NCBI RefSeq assembly: GCF_009846525.1
Contig: NZ_CP024621.1
Coordinates: 1,488,001 to 1,552,000, forward strand
From: Halomonas meridiana
GTDB lineage: Bacteria > Pseudomonadota > Gammaproteobacteria > Pseudomonadales > Halomonadaceae
Direction: 5' to 3'
Length of the DNA stretch: 64,000 nucleotides
Shown here: one piece after another, positions 44,478 through 54,920 of the stretch
Layout: each line of letters begins with the position of its first letter
Position numbering within the stretch: the stretch's first letter is position 1
Translations under genes and position numbers: made by a program
The notes under the pieces: model-generated
Database searches by the model: none
Seen by the model: only the letters and a program-made list of their open reading frames with translations
Told to the model about the DNA's origin: nothing

Positions 44478-44720
44478 ATGACAGGAATCACAGCCACTGA
44501 GGCGCGCAGCAACTTATATCGGTTGATCGACGAGACCGCCGAGTCCCACCAACCCATCGTCATCATGGGTAAGCGAAACAAAGCCGTCCTGGTTTCCGAG
44601 GAAGACTGGTCTGCCATTCAGGAAACACTTTACCTGCTCTCCGTGGCGGGTATGCGGGAGTCTATTCGTGAGGGGATAGATACCCCCTTGGATGAGTGCG
44701 ATGAGGAGCTGGACTGGTGA
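44478..44720 (+). CDS. yefM: YefM/Phd-family antitoxin
   Basis: This 80-residue antitoxin starts MTGITATEARSNLYRLIDET, the YefM DNA-binding fold, and continues with IVIMGKRNKAVLVSEEDWSAIQETLYLL. The acidic C-terminus DEELDW would wrap the toxin. The ATG at 44478 is preferred over the upstream GTG. It overlaps the toxin GTG by 3 bp. GTAC-containing repeats at about 44417-44460 may be its operator. The partner toxin is interrupted, so this antitoxin is now an orphan at this locus. Confidence 0.9.
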   Translation: MTGITATEARSNLYRLIDETAESHQPIVIMGKRNKAVLVSEEDWSAIQETLYLLSVAGMRESIREGIDTPLDECDEELDW

Positions 44721-44800
44721 CATGGAAGTTGGTTTACACCAAGCAAGCCCTGAACCGCCCCGGCTTTACCGGAGACTCCATATCTTGAGAGGATGGAGTT

Positions 44801-46017
<1,217 letters not shown>

Positions 46018-46289
46018 CTCAAACAAACCGGTCTCCGGAATAACCGGGGCGGTTCACCCAGAAAGATGCAAAGAAACTGGCCTCCAGTGGCCTCAAACCA
46101 AAAGCCCAGGAATTGTTGGCGCTGATCACAGAAGACCCTTACCGCAAGCCGCCTCCTTTCGAGAAACTCATTGGGGATCTTGCGGGGGCCTATTCACGGC
46201 GCATCAATATTCAGCATCGTCTGGTTTACCAAGTACTGGAAGAGGAACGGGTGGTGAAAGTTCTGAGGCTCTGGAGCCACTACGAATAA

Positions 46290-46525
46290 TGCATAACCAA
46301 CAACAGTGCATCAGTGTGTCTACCGCTGTGCCCTTTCAGCCGGCAGTTCAGGCGCGCCCATGCCATTCGTATCGCCCTAGCATCGGTAGATATTCAGCAG
46401 CCCGAAAAGACGCTACGTACTGTCATAGAGGTCGATGAATACCATGCCTAGTTTTACATCCGCCGTCAGGTAACCGCGAACACGGCCAACCACGAATCCC
46501 AACTTTGACAAGACGGCCCCAACCT
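46290..46525. other. Intergenic DNA between the toxin end and the rho-like gene
   Basis: There is no recognisable gene. One frame (about 46350-46440) reads AHAIRIALASVDIQQPEKTL and ends DEYHA-stop, possibly the tail of a lost gene. The segment ends in the untranslated leader of the Rho-like gene. Confidence 0.3.
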
Positions 46526-47482
46526 ATGACCCGCAAAACTCTAAGCCTCAAAACGAAAAGACCACCACAGCCCAAACCCACCAACGAAGTCGAAGACCCA
46601 ACCCACAACGACCCCATAACACGCTTTCTAAACGGCACCGCTATTCATCCTTCCCCACGCCTGTATTTAGCGCCCAGTGATCAGCCCCGCACCGTGCGGG
46701 CGATGGATTTGATTACGCCCATCGGGATGGGGCAGCGGGGGTTGATTGTGGCACCGCCCGGTTCTGGCAAAACGACGCTGTTAAAGCATATCTGCCAAGC
46801 CGTGGCGGAGGCTTACCCGGAGATAAAGCTGTACGCATTGCTGATTGATGAGCGCCCGGAAGAAGTCACCGATTTTAAGCGCAGCGTGTCGGCTGACGTG
46901 CATGCCTCATCGTCCGATGAAAGCTACGCGCACCATGTGCGGATGGCTGATCAGCTGCTGGATAAAGCGCGACAGCAGGCAGGCGATGGGCACGATGTGA
47001 TGATCGTGATCGATTCACTCACCAGGCTTTCGCGGGTTCACAATGCCGAGCAGCGGGGCAATGGGCGCACAATGTCGGGTGGGCTGGATTCCCGGGCGAT
47101 GGAAATCCCCCGCAAGCTGTTTGGCGCGGCGCGAAAAATCGAAAACGGCGGTTCGCTCACCATTCTGGCCACCGTGCTGGTGGATACGGGAAGCCGTATG
47201 GATCAGGTGATTTTTGAGGAGTTTAAAGGGACGGGCAATATGGAGCTGGTGCTATCACGGGACGTGGCGAATCAACGAATTTTTCCGGCGATTGATATTG
47301 CCAAAAGCAGTACCCGCCGAGAAGAGCTGTTGATTGATGCTAAAGATATTGAAAAAGTACGCACCCTGCGCAGAGCGTTAACACCGCTTAAGCCCATAGA
47401 GGGCGCGCAGAAGCTGCTTGCGCTGTTGGAGAAATACCCCACGAATGCCGAGCTGTTGGAGGCTTTTTCGCCCGCTGAGTAG
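46526..47482 (+). CDS. Rho-like hexameric ATPase lacking the N-terminal RNA-binding domain
   Basis: This 318-residue protein matches the C-terminal motor of transcription terminator Rho: DLITPIGMGQRGLIVAPPGS with Walker A PPGSGKTTLL, LIDERPEEVTDF, Walker B MIVIDSLTRLSR, and DQVIFEEFKGTGNMELVLSR. Rho is normally about 420 residues with an N-terminal helix bundle and cold-shock domain. Here these are replaced by a short basic Pro-rich tail (KTKRPPQPKPTN). The Walker A is GSGKT instead of the usual KAGKT. ATG at 46526 is preferred over the TTG at 46505. It is likely an additional Rho paralogue, not the housekeeping copy. Confidence 0.88.
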   Translation: MTRKTLSLKTKRPPQPKPTNEVEDPTHNDPITRFLNGTAIHPSPRLYLAPSDQPRTVRAMDLITPIGMGQRGLIVAPPGSGKTTLLKHICQAVAEAYPEIKLYALLIDERPEEVTDFKRSVSADVHASSSDESYAHHVRMADQLLDKARQQAGDGHDVMIVIDSLTRLSRVHNAEQRGNGRTMSGGLDSRAMEIPRKLFGAARKIENGGSLTILATVLVDTGSRMDQVIFEEFKGTGNMELVLSRDVANQRIFPAIDIAKSSTRREELLIDAKDIEKVRTLRRALTPLKPIEGAQKLLALLEKYPTNAELLEAFSPAE

Positions 47483-47486
47483 AGGT

Positions 47487-47523
47487 GAAGCTCACCCTTG
47501 TAGTCTTAAAAGTGAGCTTCTTT
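47487..47523 (+). terminator. Terminator after the rho-like gene
   Basis: The stem GAAGCTCAC/GTGAGCTTC (9 bp, 16-nt loop) is followed by TTTG, between convergent genes. The long loop and short T run make it moderate. Confidence 0.55.
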
Positions 47524-47531
47524 GTGAACGC

Positions 47532-48731
47532 TTAACGGCTGCTTTTTTTAACGTGGTTCAGGTTAGACGCGGGCACGGCTTTTTTGACCGGGAAGCCTTC
47601 CACTTCTTTGCGCTCAATCGTGTTTTTCAAGCGCCTTTCAATCGCACACAGGTTTTTAAAGTCGCTGATATCGACCAGCGAGATGGCTTCACCGGAGGCA
47701 CCCGCTCGGCCGGTGCGGCCAATGCGGTGGATGTACTCTTCCGGCTGGAAGGGTAAATCGTAATTCACCACGCGGCTGAGTTCCCCAATATCCAACCCCC
47801 GCGCGGCGACGCCCGTAGCTACCAGGTACTTCAGTTCGCCCGATTTGAACTGATCCAACACCTTTTCACGCATGGCTTGGCTTCTGCCGCCATGGATGGA
47901 ATCCGCTTGAATGCCGCGCTTTTCCAACTGAGCCACCAGCTTGGCCGCGTTGTGCTTTTTCTCGACGAAGATCAGCGCCTGATCCCACGCTTGCTCGGTG
48001 ATTAGATGGCTCAACAGGGCGGACTTGGTGTCTTTGTCGACCGTGATCAGCCACTGTGTGATGGTGGCGGCGGCGCGCACGTTGGGCGCAATGGAGATGT
48101 TCGCCGCCATGTCGGTCATTTTGCTGTCTGAAAACGCGTGGGCGATGGCGCGCACGTCGTTGGTCATGGTGGCCGTGAACAGCAGGTTCTGACGGTTCTC
48201 CGGCAGGCGCACGATGATTTTGTGGATATCATCGACAAAGCCCATATCCACCATTCTGTCCGCTTCGTCCAGCACCATGACTTGCAGTTCATCGAAGTGC
48301 AGCGCGCGCTGATGCGCCAAATCCAGTAGCCTGCCCGGTGTGGCGACCAGAATATCCACCCCTTCAATCAAGCGCTCTTTTTGCGGAGCGGTATCTACGC
48401 CGCCATACGCGGCCATTGAGGTGAGCGGGGTATGCTTGGCGTATTGCGCCACGCTGGCTTCCACCTGAACCGCCAGCTCACGGGTGGGCACAAGGATCAG
48501 CGCACGGATGCGTTTACCGCGCAGCGGCTCTGCGGCTTTGCTGAACTGTTCCAGCAGCGGCAGCACAAAGGCCGCGGTTTTGCCCGTGCCGGTTTGTGCG
48601 GTGGCGATTAAGTCTTTACCCGACAGAATGGCAGGAATCGCTTGTTCTTGGATGGGCGTTGGCGTTTTGTAACCGAGTTCGGTAATCGCCTGAACGAGAG
48701 GGCTGGATAAGCCTAGTTTTGCAAAGGGCAT
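47532..48731 (-). CDS. DEAD-box RNA helicase, RhlE-like
   Basis: This is a 399-residue ATP-dependent RNA helicase: Q motif GYKTPTPIQEQAIP, motif I AQTGTGKTAAF, Ia PTRELAVQ, II VLDEADRM, III FTATM (Thr for the usual Ser), and VI HRIGRTGRAG. The ATG at 48731 starts MPFAKLGLSSPL, the usual start of this family; the frame is open upstream to 48833 without family-like sequence. The C-terminal extension is short. It is the type involved in ribosome assembly or RNA turnover in the cold. Confidence 0.94.
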   Translation of the reverse strand: MPFAKLGLSSPLVQAITELGYKTPTPIQEQAIPAILSGKDLIATAQTGTGKTAAFVLPLLEQFSKAAEPLRGKRIRALILVPTRELAVQVEASVAQYAKHTPLTSMAAYGGVDTAPQKERLIEGVDILVATPGRLLDLAHQRALHFDELQVMVLDEADRMVDMGFVDDIHKIIVRLPENRQNLLFTATMTNDVRAIAHAFSDSKMTDMAANISIAPNVRAAATITQWLITVDKDTKSALLSHLITEQAWDQALIFVEKKHNAAKLVAQLEKRGIQADSIHGGRSQAMREKVLDQFKSGELKYLVATGVAARGLDIGELSRVVNYDLPFQPEEYIHRIGRTGRAGASGEAISLVDISDFKNLCAIERRLKNTIERKEVEGFPVKKAVPASNLNHVKKSSR

Positions 48732-48944
48732 GAGAAGCTCTGACAGAGTGTCGTAAGGGGTGTCGAAAATAAAAAGTGGTGCAGCATAGCGTAAAATCAG
48801 TCGTCCGACGCTCGAATACGCGTTTATTTCCATCCAACCTTTCCCCGTGTGCCCATCCCCACAAGGTATAATCCTGCCATGACGCTAAACGCACACGCAT
48901 GTAGGGCGTTTTGTCTCCATTCCGAATGAACAGGGTAGTGGTCC

Positions 48945-49367
48945 ATGATTAACACCAAAATTTACAAGGCGGTGTACGAACTCGCCGAAAAGCTGATGAA
49001 GGCCGCTGCCAAAGATGACCGCGCCACCTTTGAAGCGCTGTATGCCGAGCTGCAGGCGATCTGCACCGAGCACGAGAACACCGAGAAAGACCACCCGGAG
49101 CAGTGGGAAACCCTGGCCGACTTCACCGAAGAACTAGAGGACGCGCTGCCCATCTACCAAAAATCGCTGGATAAAGCGGTGGCGAAGCAGTCGAATGACC
49201 ACATTGCTTCGATTGGGTTTTCCATGGGGTCGCTGCACGTGGAGCTGAGCGACACCCAGGCGGCCATTGAACGCTTGCAGCAGGCCCAGGCCAGTGCCCA
49301 AACGATCGAAGATAACGAGCTGAAAGCAGAAATCGATGAACTGCTGGCCACGCTAACCCACGCCTAG
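48945..49367 (+). CDS. Hypothetical protein, helical, TPR-like
   Basis: This 140-residue acidic, fully helical protein (MINTKIYKAVYELAEKLMKA, ALPIYQKSLDKAVAKQ, AAIERLQQAQASAQ) resembles tetratricopeptide repeats in spacing. No family or activity is recognised. A TATAAT at about 48872 may be the promoter. It is 9 bp before the YehS gene and probably co-transcribed. Confidence 0.75.
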   Translation: MINTKIYKAVYELAEKLMKAAAKDDRATFEALYAELQAICTEHENTEKDHPEQWETLADFTEELEDALPIYQKSLDKAVAKQSNDHIASIGFSMGSLHVELSDTQAAIERLQQAQASAQTIEDNELKAEIDELLATLTHA

Positions 49368-49376
49368 GACCCCATT

Positions 49377-49847
49377 TTGACCAATAACGATATTTTTCGC
49401 CGTATTCGCTACACCTTCGATTTGAAAGACAACACCATCGTCAAGATCTTCGCCCTGGCGGATGTGAGCGTGACCCAGGAGCAGGTGACGGCGTGGCTGA
49501 AAAAAGACGAAGACGACGCCTTCGTGACCATGAAGAACAAAGAGCTGGCGTCGTTTTTGAACGGTTTCATCAGCTTTAAGCGCGGCAAGCGCGAAGGCCC
49601 GCAGCCTGCCCCGGAAGCGCAGTTGAACAACAATATGGTGTTCCAGAAACTGCGCATCGCGCTGAACATGAAGGCAGAGGATATTTTAGAAGTGTTCGAT
49701 CAGGTGGGCCTGCCGCTCAGCCCTCACGAACTCAGTGCGTTTTTCCGCAAGCCGAGTCACAAGAATTATCGCGAGTGCAAAGACCAAATGCTGCGTAATT
49801 TCTTGATGGGCGTACAGCGGCAGCTTCGCCCCAACGATAACGGTTAA
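49377..49847 (+). CDS. DUF1456 (YehS-like) protein
   Basis: This 156-residue protein carries two copies of the YehS repeat: NDIFRRIRYTFDLKDNTIVK with LKKDEDDAF, and NMVFQKLRIALNMKAEDILE with FRKPSHKNYRECKDQMLRNF. Function is unknown. The start is a TTG at 49377 with AGGA about 8 nt before; no ATG fits. It converges on the methyltransferase gene with a 4-bp overlap. Confidence 0.9.
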   Translation: MTNNDIFRRIRYTFDLKDNTIVKIFALADVSVTQEQVTAWLKKDEDDAFVTMKNKELASFLNGFISFKRGKREGPQPAPEAQLNNNMVFQKLRIALNMKAEDILEVFDQVGLPLSPHELSAFFRKPSHKNYRECKDQMLRNFLMGVQRQLRPNDNG

Positions 49848-50599
49848 GCGAGGCGCTCGCGTTTCACACACACGAAGATCGCATTGCCCGAGACGTTATC
49901 CCAGGGCGTGATGGTCTGGTAATCGTGCTCGAACACGTGCACCTCGAAGGTAGGCTCCAACAGGGCGATGAGTTCGCTAAAACTGACGGCCACCATGGGG
50001 TGCTCGTCGTGCCACACCTGCGTTGTCTCCGCCGTGGTCTTTTCGATGCTCAGTCGCAGCGACTGCCGCTCCCCTTGGCCGCTGTAGTGCCATCCCGAGC
50101 GGAAAGTGAAAGACTCCTCCGCCTGCTGGGCCGTGTGCTTTACGAACAGCTCGTTATCGATCCGCTGTTTATCCACCACGTTGAAGCAGAACACGCCGCC
50201 CTCGTTCAAGGCGCGGTGAGCGCTGGCGATGCAGTCGCCGAGCTTCTCGAGGCCATCGTTGTAGTGGATGGAGTAAAGAAAGCAGGTGATGAGATCCAGC
50301 GGTTCGTCGACCTCGAAGCGGCTCATGTCTTGTAGTGAGAAGCTTGCCTCTGGGCAGCGTTGGGCGGCGATATCCAGCATCGGCTGGTTGATGTCCAAGC
50401 CGCTGCTGGTGAAGCCAGCATCCAGAAAATGACGTACGTGGGGGCCGGTGCCGCAGGCGACATCCAGATGGCGTTTGCCTTCGTTGCCAAAAATCTGATG
50501 CAGGCGACGAATGGCGTTGCTCTGGGCCTGGTAGTCGATGTCGACGCACATCAAATCGTAGTAGCCAGAAAGGTCGGTGTAGAGTGCGTTGACGGACAT
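49844..50599 (-). CDS. SAM-dependent methyltransferase
   Basis: This class I methyltransferase of 251 residues has motif I LDVACGTGPHVRHFLDAGF, acidic loop SGLDINQPML, and a motif-IV-like LDLITCFLYSIHYN. The start LYTDLSGYYDLMCVDIDYQA resembles small-molecule methyltransferases. The substrate cannot be told. It is divergent from the GNAT gene at 50690. Confidence 0.9.
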   Translation of the reverse strand: MSVNALYTDLSGYYDLMCVDIDYQAQSNAIRRLHQIFGNEGKRHLDVACGTGPHVRHFLDAGFTSSGLDINQPMLDIAAQRCPEASFSLQDMSRFEVDEPLDLITCFLYSIHYNDGLEKLGDCIASAHRALNEGGVFCFNVVDKQRIDNELFVKHTAQQAEESFTFRSGWHYSGQGERQSLRLSIEKTTAETTQVWHDEHPMVAVSFSELIALLEPTFEVHVFEHDYQTITPWDNVSGNAIFVCVKRERLA

Positions 50600-50689
50600 A
50601 GTGGCCTAATGGTGAGGGCTGAAATACATTGGGTGGCGCATAGTAAACGAGCGATTGGGGTTTGAGAAGCGAAGGCAGGGGAGCCACGT

Positions 50690-51151
50690 ATGCAAATACG
50701 CGTTGAGACATTGGAAGAGCAAGACGTAATAACGCTGCTTGAAGAGCATATGGCCGATATGCACGCCACATCGCCACCTGAAAGTATTCATGCCCTTGAT
50801 GTGACGGCGCTCAAAGCGCCAGAGATTACCTTCTACTGCGCTCGGCGGGACGGCGTGCTGTTAGGGTGTGCGGCGCTGAAGTCGCTGGGCAACGGCCAAG
50901 CGGAGCTGAAATCCATGCGCACCGCGCCAGCCTCCCGCCAGCAGGGCGTCGCCGCTCAGCTCTTGGCGCATTTATTGGAGCAAGCGCGCTCCCGGGGGTA
51001 TTACACGCTGAGCTTGGAAACGGGGTCGATGGCCTTTTTCGAGCCTGCCCGGCGGTTATACGCCAAGTTCGGGTTCGAGTACTGCGGGCCGTTTGGCGAT
51101 TATCAGCAAGATCCGAATAGCTGTTTTATGACGCGGCGGCTGAGTGAGTGA
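50690..51151 (+). CDS. GNAT-family N-acetyltransferase
   Basis: This 153-residue acetyltransferase has the acetyl-CoA loop ASRQQGVAAQLLAHLLEQAR, preceded by AELKSMRTAP, and ends LYAKFGFEYCGPFGDYQQDP. This pattern is seen in YafP/ElaA-like small-molecule acetylases. The substrate is unknown. It is chromosomal in composition, unlike the cassette GNAT at 41929. Confidence 0.88.
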   Translation: MQIRVETLEEQDVITLLEEHMADMHATSPPESIHALDVTALKAPEITFYCARRDGVLLGCAALKSLGNGQAELKSMRTAPASRQQGVAAQLLAHLLEQARSRGYYTLSLETGSMAFFEPARRLYAKFGFEYCGPFGDYQQDPNSCFMTRRLSE

Positions 51152-51269
51152 TTTTGCACTCTTTCACAGTTTGGTTATCGCTTTAGGGGTAATGTGATTA
51201 AAGAAATGGTGTGATGTTCCGATAACTACTTAAGTCGCACGAATTGTTGGATTGCCATAAGAGGCTGCT

Positions 51270-51680
51270 ATGCCAAAACCCCTTGCTCTATTTCTCTCCG
51301 CTCTGTTGCTGGCGTTGACTACTTATGCGCAGGCGTCCAGCGTCGAGGCGGCGGAAGCGGCCGCGCTGGCGTGGTTGGAAGCGATCGATCAAGGTGAGTA
51401 CGAACAGGCGTGGGAAAAGTCGTCGCCGCTGCTGAAAACGCCGCTGTCGCCTACTATGCTGCAACGGGTAGTGACGCTGGCACGTAGCGAGCTAGGCAGC
51501 GTGGAGTCTCGGCGGCGCATCCGCATGTCGCAGTACACCTCGATGCCGGGTGCCCCCCGCAACGACTACAAAGAGTTCGCTTTTCAAACCCAGTTCACGA
51601 ACAACCAGCGCGTGGTTGAAGTCGTTACGCCACATCTGGAAGAGGGCACGTGGCGGGTGAGTGGGTATTACGTGCAGTAA
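51270..51680 (+). CDS. DUF4019 exported protein
   Basis: This 136-residue protein with a signal peptide (LALFLSALLLALTTYAQA) has a single domain that fits DUF4019: AALAWLEAIDQGEYEQAWEK, RSELGSVESRRRIRMSQYTS, and WRVSGYYVQ at the end. It is periplasmic; function unknown. A strong terminator follows. Confidence 0.85.
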   Translation: MPKPLALFLSALLLALTTYAQASSVEAAEAAALAWLEAIDQGEYEQAWEKSSPLLKTPLSPTMLQRVVTLARSELGSVESRRRIRMSQYTSMPGAPRNDYKEFAFQTQFTNNQRVVEVVTPHLEEGTWRVSGYYVQ

Positions 51681-51700
51681 CGTGCTTTGAGCGCCCATCA

Positions 51701-51734
51701 ATAGCCGCCAACGTTGGCGGCTATGGTGTTTTTT
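51701..51734 (+). terminator. Terminator after the DUF4019 gene
   Basis: The perfect palindrome ATAGCCGCCAAC/GTTGGCGGCTAT (51701-51724) is followed by GGTGTTTTTT on the plus strand, in the gap between convergent genes. Confidence 0.9.
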
Positions 51735-52337
51735 CTACACGATCAATCCTGCCAGCGCCTGCATCCCCAGCACTACCAGCAGCACCACGCTACCCAGTAC
51801 CAAGCTGGTTGTCAGCGCGTGGTGTCTCCACATGCTTTCCACTCGGTGACCAAAGCGGTGCACGAGCCACGCTAGTCCATAGTAGCGCAGCCCGCGGGCA
51901 ATCAGGGCGGCCAAGGCGAACAGCACGATCGGGTAGCCGGAAAGCCCAGCGGTGATCATCGCCACCTGAAACGGGATGGGTAGAATGCCAATCGCTAAAA
52001 TGGCGGCGAAGCCGTACTGGTCGAAGAAGCTTTGAAACGCCTGATAGCTTTGCTCCATTCCCATGAAGTCGATGAACCAGGTGCCCACCGACTGATACAG
52101 CACCATGCCCACGCCATAGCCCACGATGGAGGCCGCCAAACAGCCCAGCGTGGTGGCGGTGGCAATCGCCCAAATACGCTGCCGGTTCACCGCCATGAGC
52201 GGGATCAGCACAAGCTCGATGGGAATCGGTAGGATGATGGTTTCCAGAAAGGAGAGCGTGGCGAGCAGCCACAGCATATTTTTCGAGCCGTTGATACGCT
52301 CGAACCACTGTTTGGTTCGCGTGGAGGTGAAGGCCAT
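51735..52337 (-). CDS. YqaA-type VTT (DedA/SNARE-associated) membrane protein
   Basis: This 200-residue inner-membrane protein shows SFLETIILPIPIELVLIPLM, a re-entrant-loop-like block typical of the VTT fold, then GCLAASIVGYGVGMVLYQSV, GILPIPFQVAMITAGLSGYP and a final hydrophobic helix. This matches the YqaA branch. DedA-superfamily members move or scramble lipids. It is 12 bp from the DUF1206 gene on the same strand. Confidence 0.88.
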   Translation of the reverse strand: MAFTSTRTKQWFERINGSKNMLWLLATLSFLETIILPIPIELVLIPLMAVNRQRIWAIATATTLGCLAASIVGYGVGMVLYQSVGTWFIDFMGMEQSYQAFQSFFDQYGFAAILAIGILPIPFQVAMITAGLSGYPIVLFALAALIARGLRYYGLAWLVHRFGHRVESMWRHHALTTSLVLGSVVLLVVLGMQALAGLIV

Positions 52338-52349
52338 GGATCGACGTCG

Positions 52350-53159
52350 CTATAGGGAAGGGTTGATGCGGCGGTAGAAGGCGGTGAGTAGGCTGTACAC
52401 ACCAAATGCGAATAATCCAATGGCGACGAACGCAAGCAGCCACTGGCCGAAGGCTTGGTGTCTCAGCGTGCTCAATGCTTCCGCCGTGCCGCCTGCTTGG
52501 CTAGGGTTGAACTGATAAGCCGCTATGATAAACAGGCTGCCCACGATCGCAAAGACCAAGCCACGCACCGCCAATCCAAAACGACAGACGGGGTAAGCCC
52601 AGCGCTGTACATGGACGGGCATGGAGAAGTGGCGATCGAATTTGGCCTTCCAACCTTTGATGGCGTGGGCAACCCCCGCCCCAATCAGAGCAGCCCCCAC
52701 GGCCGCGACCAACCAGCGCCCCAGCGGCTGCTGCATCAGCCAGCTAACGGCATCCTGAGAGCCGCTGCCAGAGCCACCGGACGCGCCTAAACGAACGATC
52801 AACTTGGCCGCAAAATATGCCAGGAGCGTGTGAGTGACGGCACTGACCAGCAACCCGCCGCGAATCGCGAGGCCTTTGGGGCCATTGCCATGGTGGTCGG
52901 TGTCTTGAAGAGCTTGTAAGGTGCGCCACACGGCATAGCCGATTAATCCAAGGGCAATGATGCCGAGCATTATTTTGCCGAAGGGGGCGGTCAATACGCT
53001 TTCAAGGGCGCCGCGACTGCCTTCGGTTTGGCCGCCTTGGCCTAGCGCGGCCAGCGCGGCCAGCCCGCCCACCAGTAAATAAACCACGCCCCGCGAAGCG
53101 TAGCCCATGCGGGCGAACAGTTTCACCGCGTCCCGATGTGTCGGGGTATGATTGGCCAT
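52350..53159 (-). CDS. DUF1206 integral membrane protein
   Basis: This 269-residue protein carries three tandem DUF1206 units, each of two helices: MGYASRGVVYLLVGGLAALA, GLAIRGGLLVSAVTHTLLAY, and CRFGLAVRGLVFAIVGSLF. The ATG at 53159 begins MANHTPTHRDAVKLF just before the first unit. The frame stays open far upstream (to 53906), but that part is antisense to the araC-type gene and is not counted. Function unknown. Confidence 0.9.
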   Translation of the reverse strand: MANHTPTHRDAVKLFARMGYASRGVVYLLVGGLAALAALGQGGQTEGSRGALESVLTAPFGKIMLGIIALGLIGYAVWRTLQALQDTDHHGNGPKGLAIRGGLLVSAVTHTLLAYFAAKLIVRLGASGGSGSGSQDAVSWLMQQPLGRWLVAAVGAALIGAGVAHAIKGWKAKFDRHFSMPVHVQRWAYPVCRFGLAVRGLVFAIVGSLFIIAAYQFNPSQAGGTAEALSTLRHQAFGQWLLAFVAIGLFAFGVYSLLTAFYRRINPSL

Positions 53160-53345
53160 GGTGTCCTCCTGACGTGAATGGCGCTGTCGATCCTTCCGGC
53201 GGCCCATACTGTGCGTGTGACGGGGTATTGTCCAGCGTAGACTATGCGGCCGCTCGCAGGGTATGTTTACTCCCACCAGCGCCAAAGGCGATGGCGCTTG
53301 TCTTGCGCCTACTATCTTGAGCCTACTAGGGAACTCGATAATTCG

Positions 53346-54176
53346 ATGAAGGATGCACGGCCTATTTTCTGGCGCGATGCGCGTATGCCCCATGTCGAGC
53401 TGCGCGAAATAAAGGATGCGCGACAGGTGTGCTACGCCCCGCACAGTCATGCGCACTGGTCGGTGGGGGCGGTGACCGCCGGTGTCAGTACCTTTATGTA
53501 TCGCGATGCATCGCATCCGATCAGCGCCGGTGACGTGGTCATAATGAACCCACACTGGGTGCATGCTTGTAATCCCGTGGCCAACCAACCTTGGGCGTAT
53601 CGAATGCTCTACGTGGATACCCGCTGGATGAGCGCGCTGCGTTATCGGCTTGGCTTGTTGCCCTCCCCACACTGGCAAGACATCGCGACGGCGGTCATCC
53701 GCCAGCCGAGTCTCTACCACCCGTTTTGTGAAATGGCCGACTGTTTGTTGGATGAACGCGTCCCGATCGATCAGAAGCGGCAGGTGCTCACCGCGTATCT
53801 GACCACGCTGATGACCGAGCTGGCGAAGGAGCCACCCCTGGCACCATCGCCGACGCCTGAGCTGCTGGCCCGAGTGGCCGAGTATTTGCGCACGCATTGT
53901 GCCCACGCTATTTCGCTGGAGGCGTTATCCCAGCAAACGGGGTACAGCGCAGGGCACTTGATTCGAGCGTTCAAGCAGCATTACGGCTTAACGCCCCATG
54001 CCTATTTGATTAATCAGCGTATTCAATTAGGGCAGGCGGCGTTAAGGCAGGGCCAGCCGATTGTCGAGGCGGCGCTAACGGCGGGGTTTAACGATCAGCC
54101 TCATTTTCAGCGGACCTTCAAACGGCTGGTCGCGGCCACGCCGAATCAATATCGCACACCGTTATTCAAAAAGTAG
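53346..54176 (+). CDS. AraC-family transcriptional regulator
   Basis: This 276-residue protein has an N-terminal cupin (CYAPHSHAHWSVGAVTAG, ISAGDVVIMNPHWVHACNPV) and a C-terminal double helix-turn-helix (ISLEALSQQTGYSAGHLIRA, AALTAGFNDQPHFQRTFKRL). The ATG at 53346 is the first one compatible with the cupin start. It ends overlapping the LysE gene by 15 bp in convergent orientation, a common partnership in which the regulator controls the exporter. Confidence 0.92.
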   Translation: MKDARPIFWRDARMPHVELREIKDARQVCYAPHSHAHWSVGAVTAGVSTFMYRDASHPISAGDVVIMNPHWVHACNPVANQPWAYRMLYVDTRWMSALRYRLGLLPSPHWQDIATAVIRQPSLYHPFCEMADCLLDERVPIDQKRQVLTAYLTTLMTELAKEPPLAPSPTPELLARVAEYLRTHCAHAISLEALSQQTGYSAGHLIRAFKQHYGLTPHAYLINQRIQLGQAALRQGQPIVEAALTAGFNDQPHFQRTFKRLVAATPNQYRTPLFKK

Positions 54177-54755
54177 ATATATCGCACTGCCTGCCAAGCC
54201 TATTGCCAAACAGCGGTTGATCGTCAGTAGCACAATGGGGCGTTGCATGTAGCGCTTGAGGAACGCTCCTGCGTAGACCCAGCTTGCTAGCGAGAGCCAG
54301 CAAATAGGCAGATAGAGAGCCGCAAACAGACCGATGAGATAAGGATCGTTGCCGTTGGTGTACGCGCCAATGCCCGCCGCCGAGGCCAGCCACGCTTTTG
54401 GGTTTAGCCACTGCATCGCAGCCCCTGTGAAAAAGCCAGGGGCTTTATGTGGGTTGTATTCCCCCAGGCGGCCATCGTGTTGTATCAGGCGAACGCTGAG
54501 ATAGAGTAAGAACACGATTCCGACCCATCGTAGCGCCTCTTCTAGCCATGGCATCACATGGAGCAGCGAGTAGAGGCCCGCGCCAATGCCGAGAAACAGT
54601 ACGATAAAGCCTAAGGTTGCCCCTGTAACAAACGTGAGCCCTTTGTGCACGGGATAGTGGGTGCCGCTGCTCAGACAAACGATATTCACCGGCCCAGGTG
54701 AAATAGACGCAGCAACGGCAAAGGCAGACATAGGTAACAGTAACGATGTGCTCAT
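54162..54755 (-). CDS. LysE/RhtB-family amino-acid exporter
   Basis: This 197-residue membrane protein has six helices. The hallmark SISPGPVNIVCLSSG sits near residue 20, followed by GATLGFIVLFLGIGAGLYSL, FLLYLSVRLIQHDG and WLNPKAWLASAAGIGAY. It exports amino acids or derivatives. It faces the AraC-type regulator tail-to-tail. Confidence 0.92.
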   Translation of the reverse strand: MSTSLLLPMSAFAVAASISPGPVNIVCLSSGTHYPVHKGLTFVTGATLGFIVLFLGIGAGLYSLLHVMPWLEEALRWVGIVFLLYLSVRLIQHDGRLGEYNPHKAPGFFTGAAMQWLNPKAWLASAAGIGAYTNGNDPYLIGLFAALYLPICWLSLASWVYAGAFLKRYMQRPIVLLTINRCLAIGLAGSAIYLLFE

Positions 54756-54920
54756 GATGATCCTCCTGAAGGGAGGTGGCAGTGTGGGAGCAGGACACCC
54801 TCGGCGTATTGCACAAAATTGATGTGTGACGTGCGCAAGATTCGGGTGGGGTTTGGCGGGTTAGCTGGTTAAGCTTGTTAACGATGAGTATTCCGCAACA
54901 CTGCCCGTGAGATGGAAGCA

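Noticed and set aside
46350..46440. Short frame reading AHAIRIALASVDIQQPEKTL before the rho-like gene
   Set aside because: There is no start or ribosome site and it is too short. At most it is the tail of a lost gene, so it is noted only as intergenic content.
53160..53906. Upstream half of the 518-codon minus-strand frame that ends in DUF1206
   Set aside because: It is antisense to the araC-type gene, and the family start MANHTPT lies at 53159. The extension has no recognisable domain.
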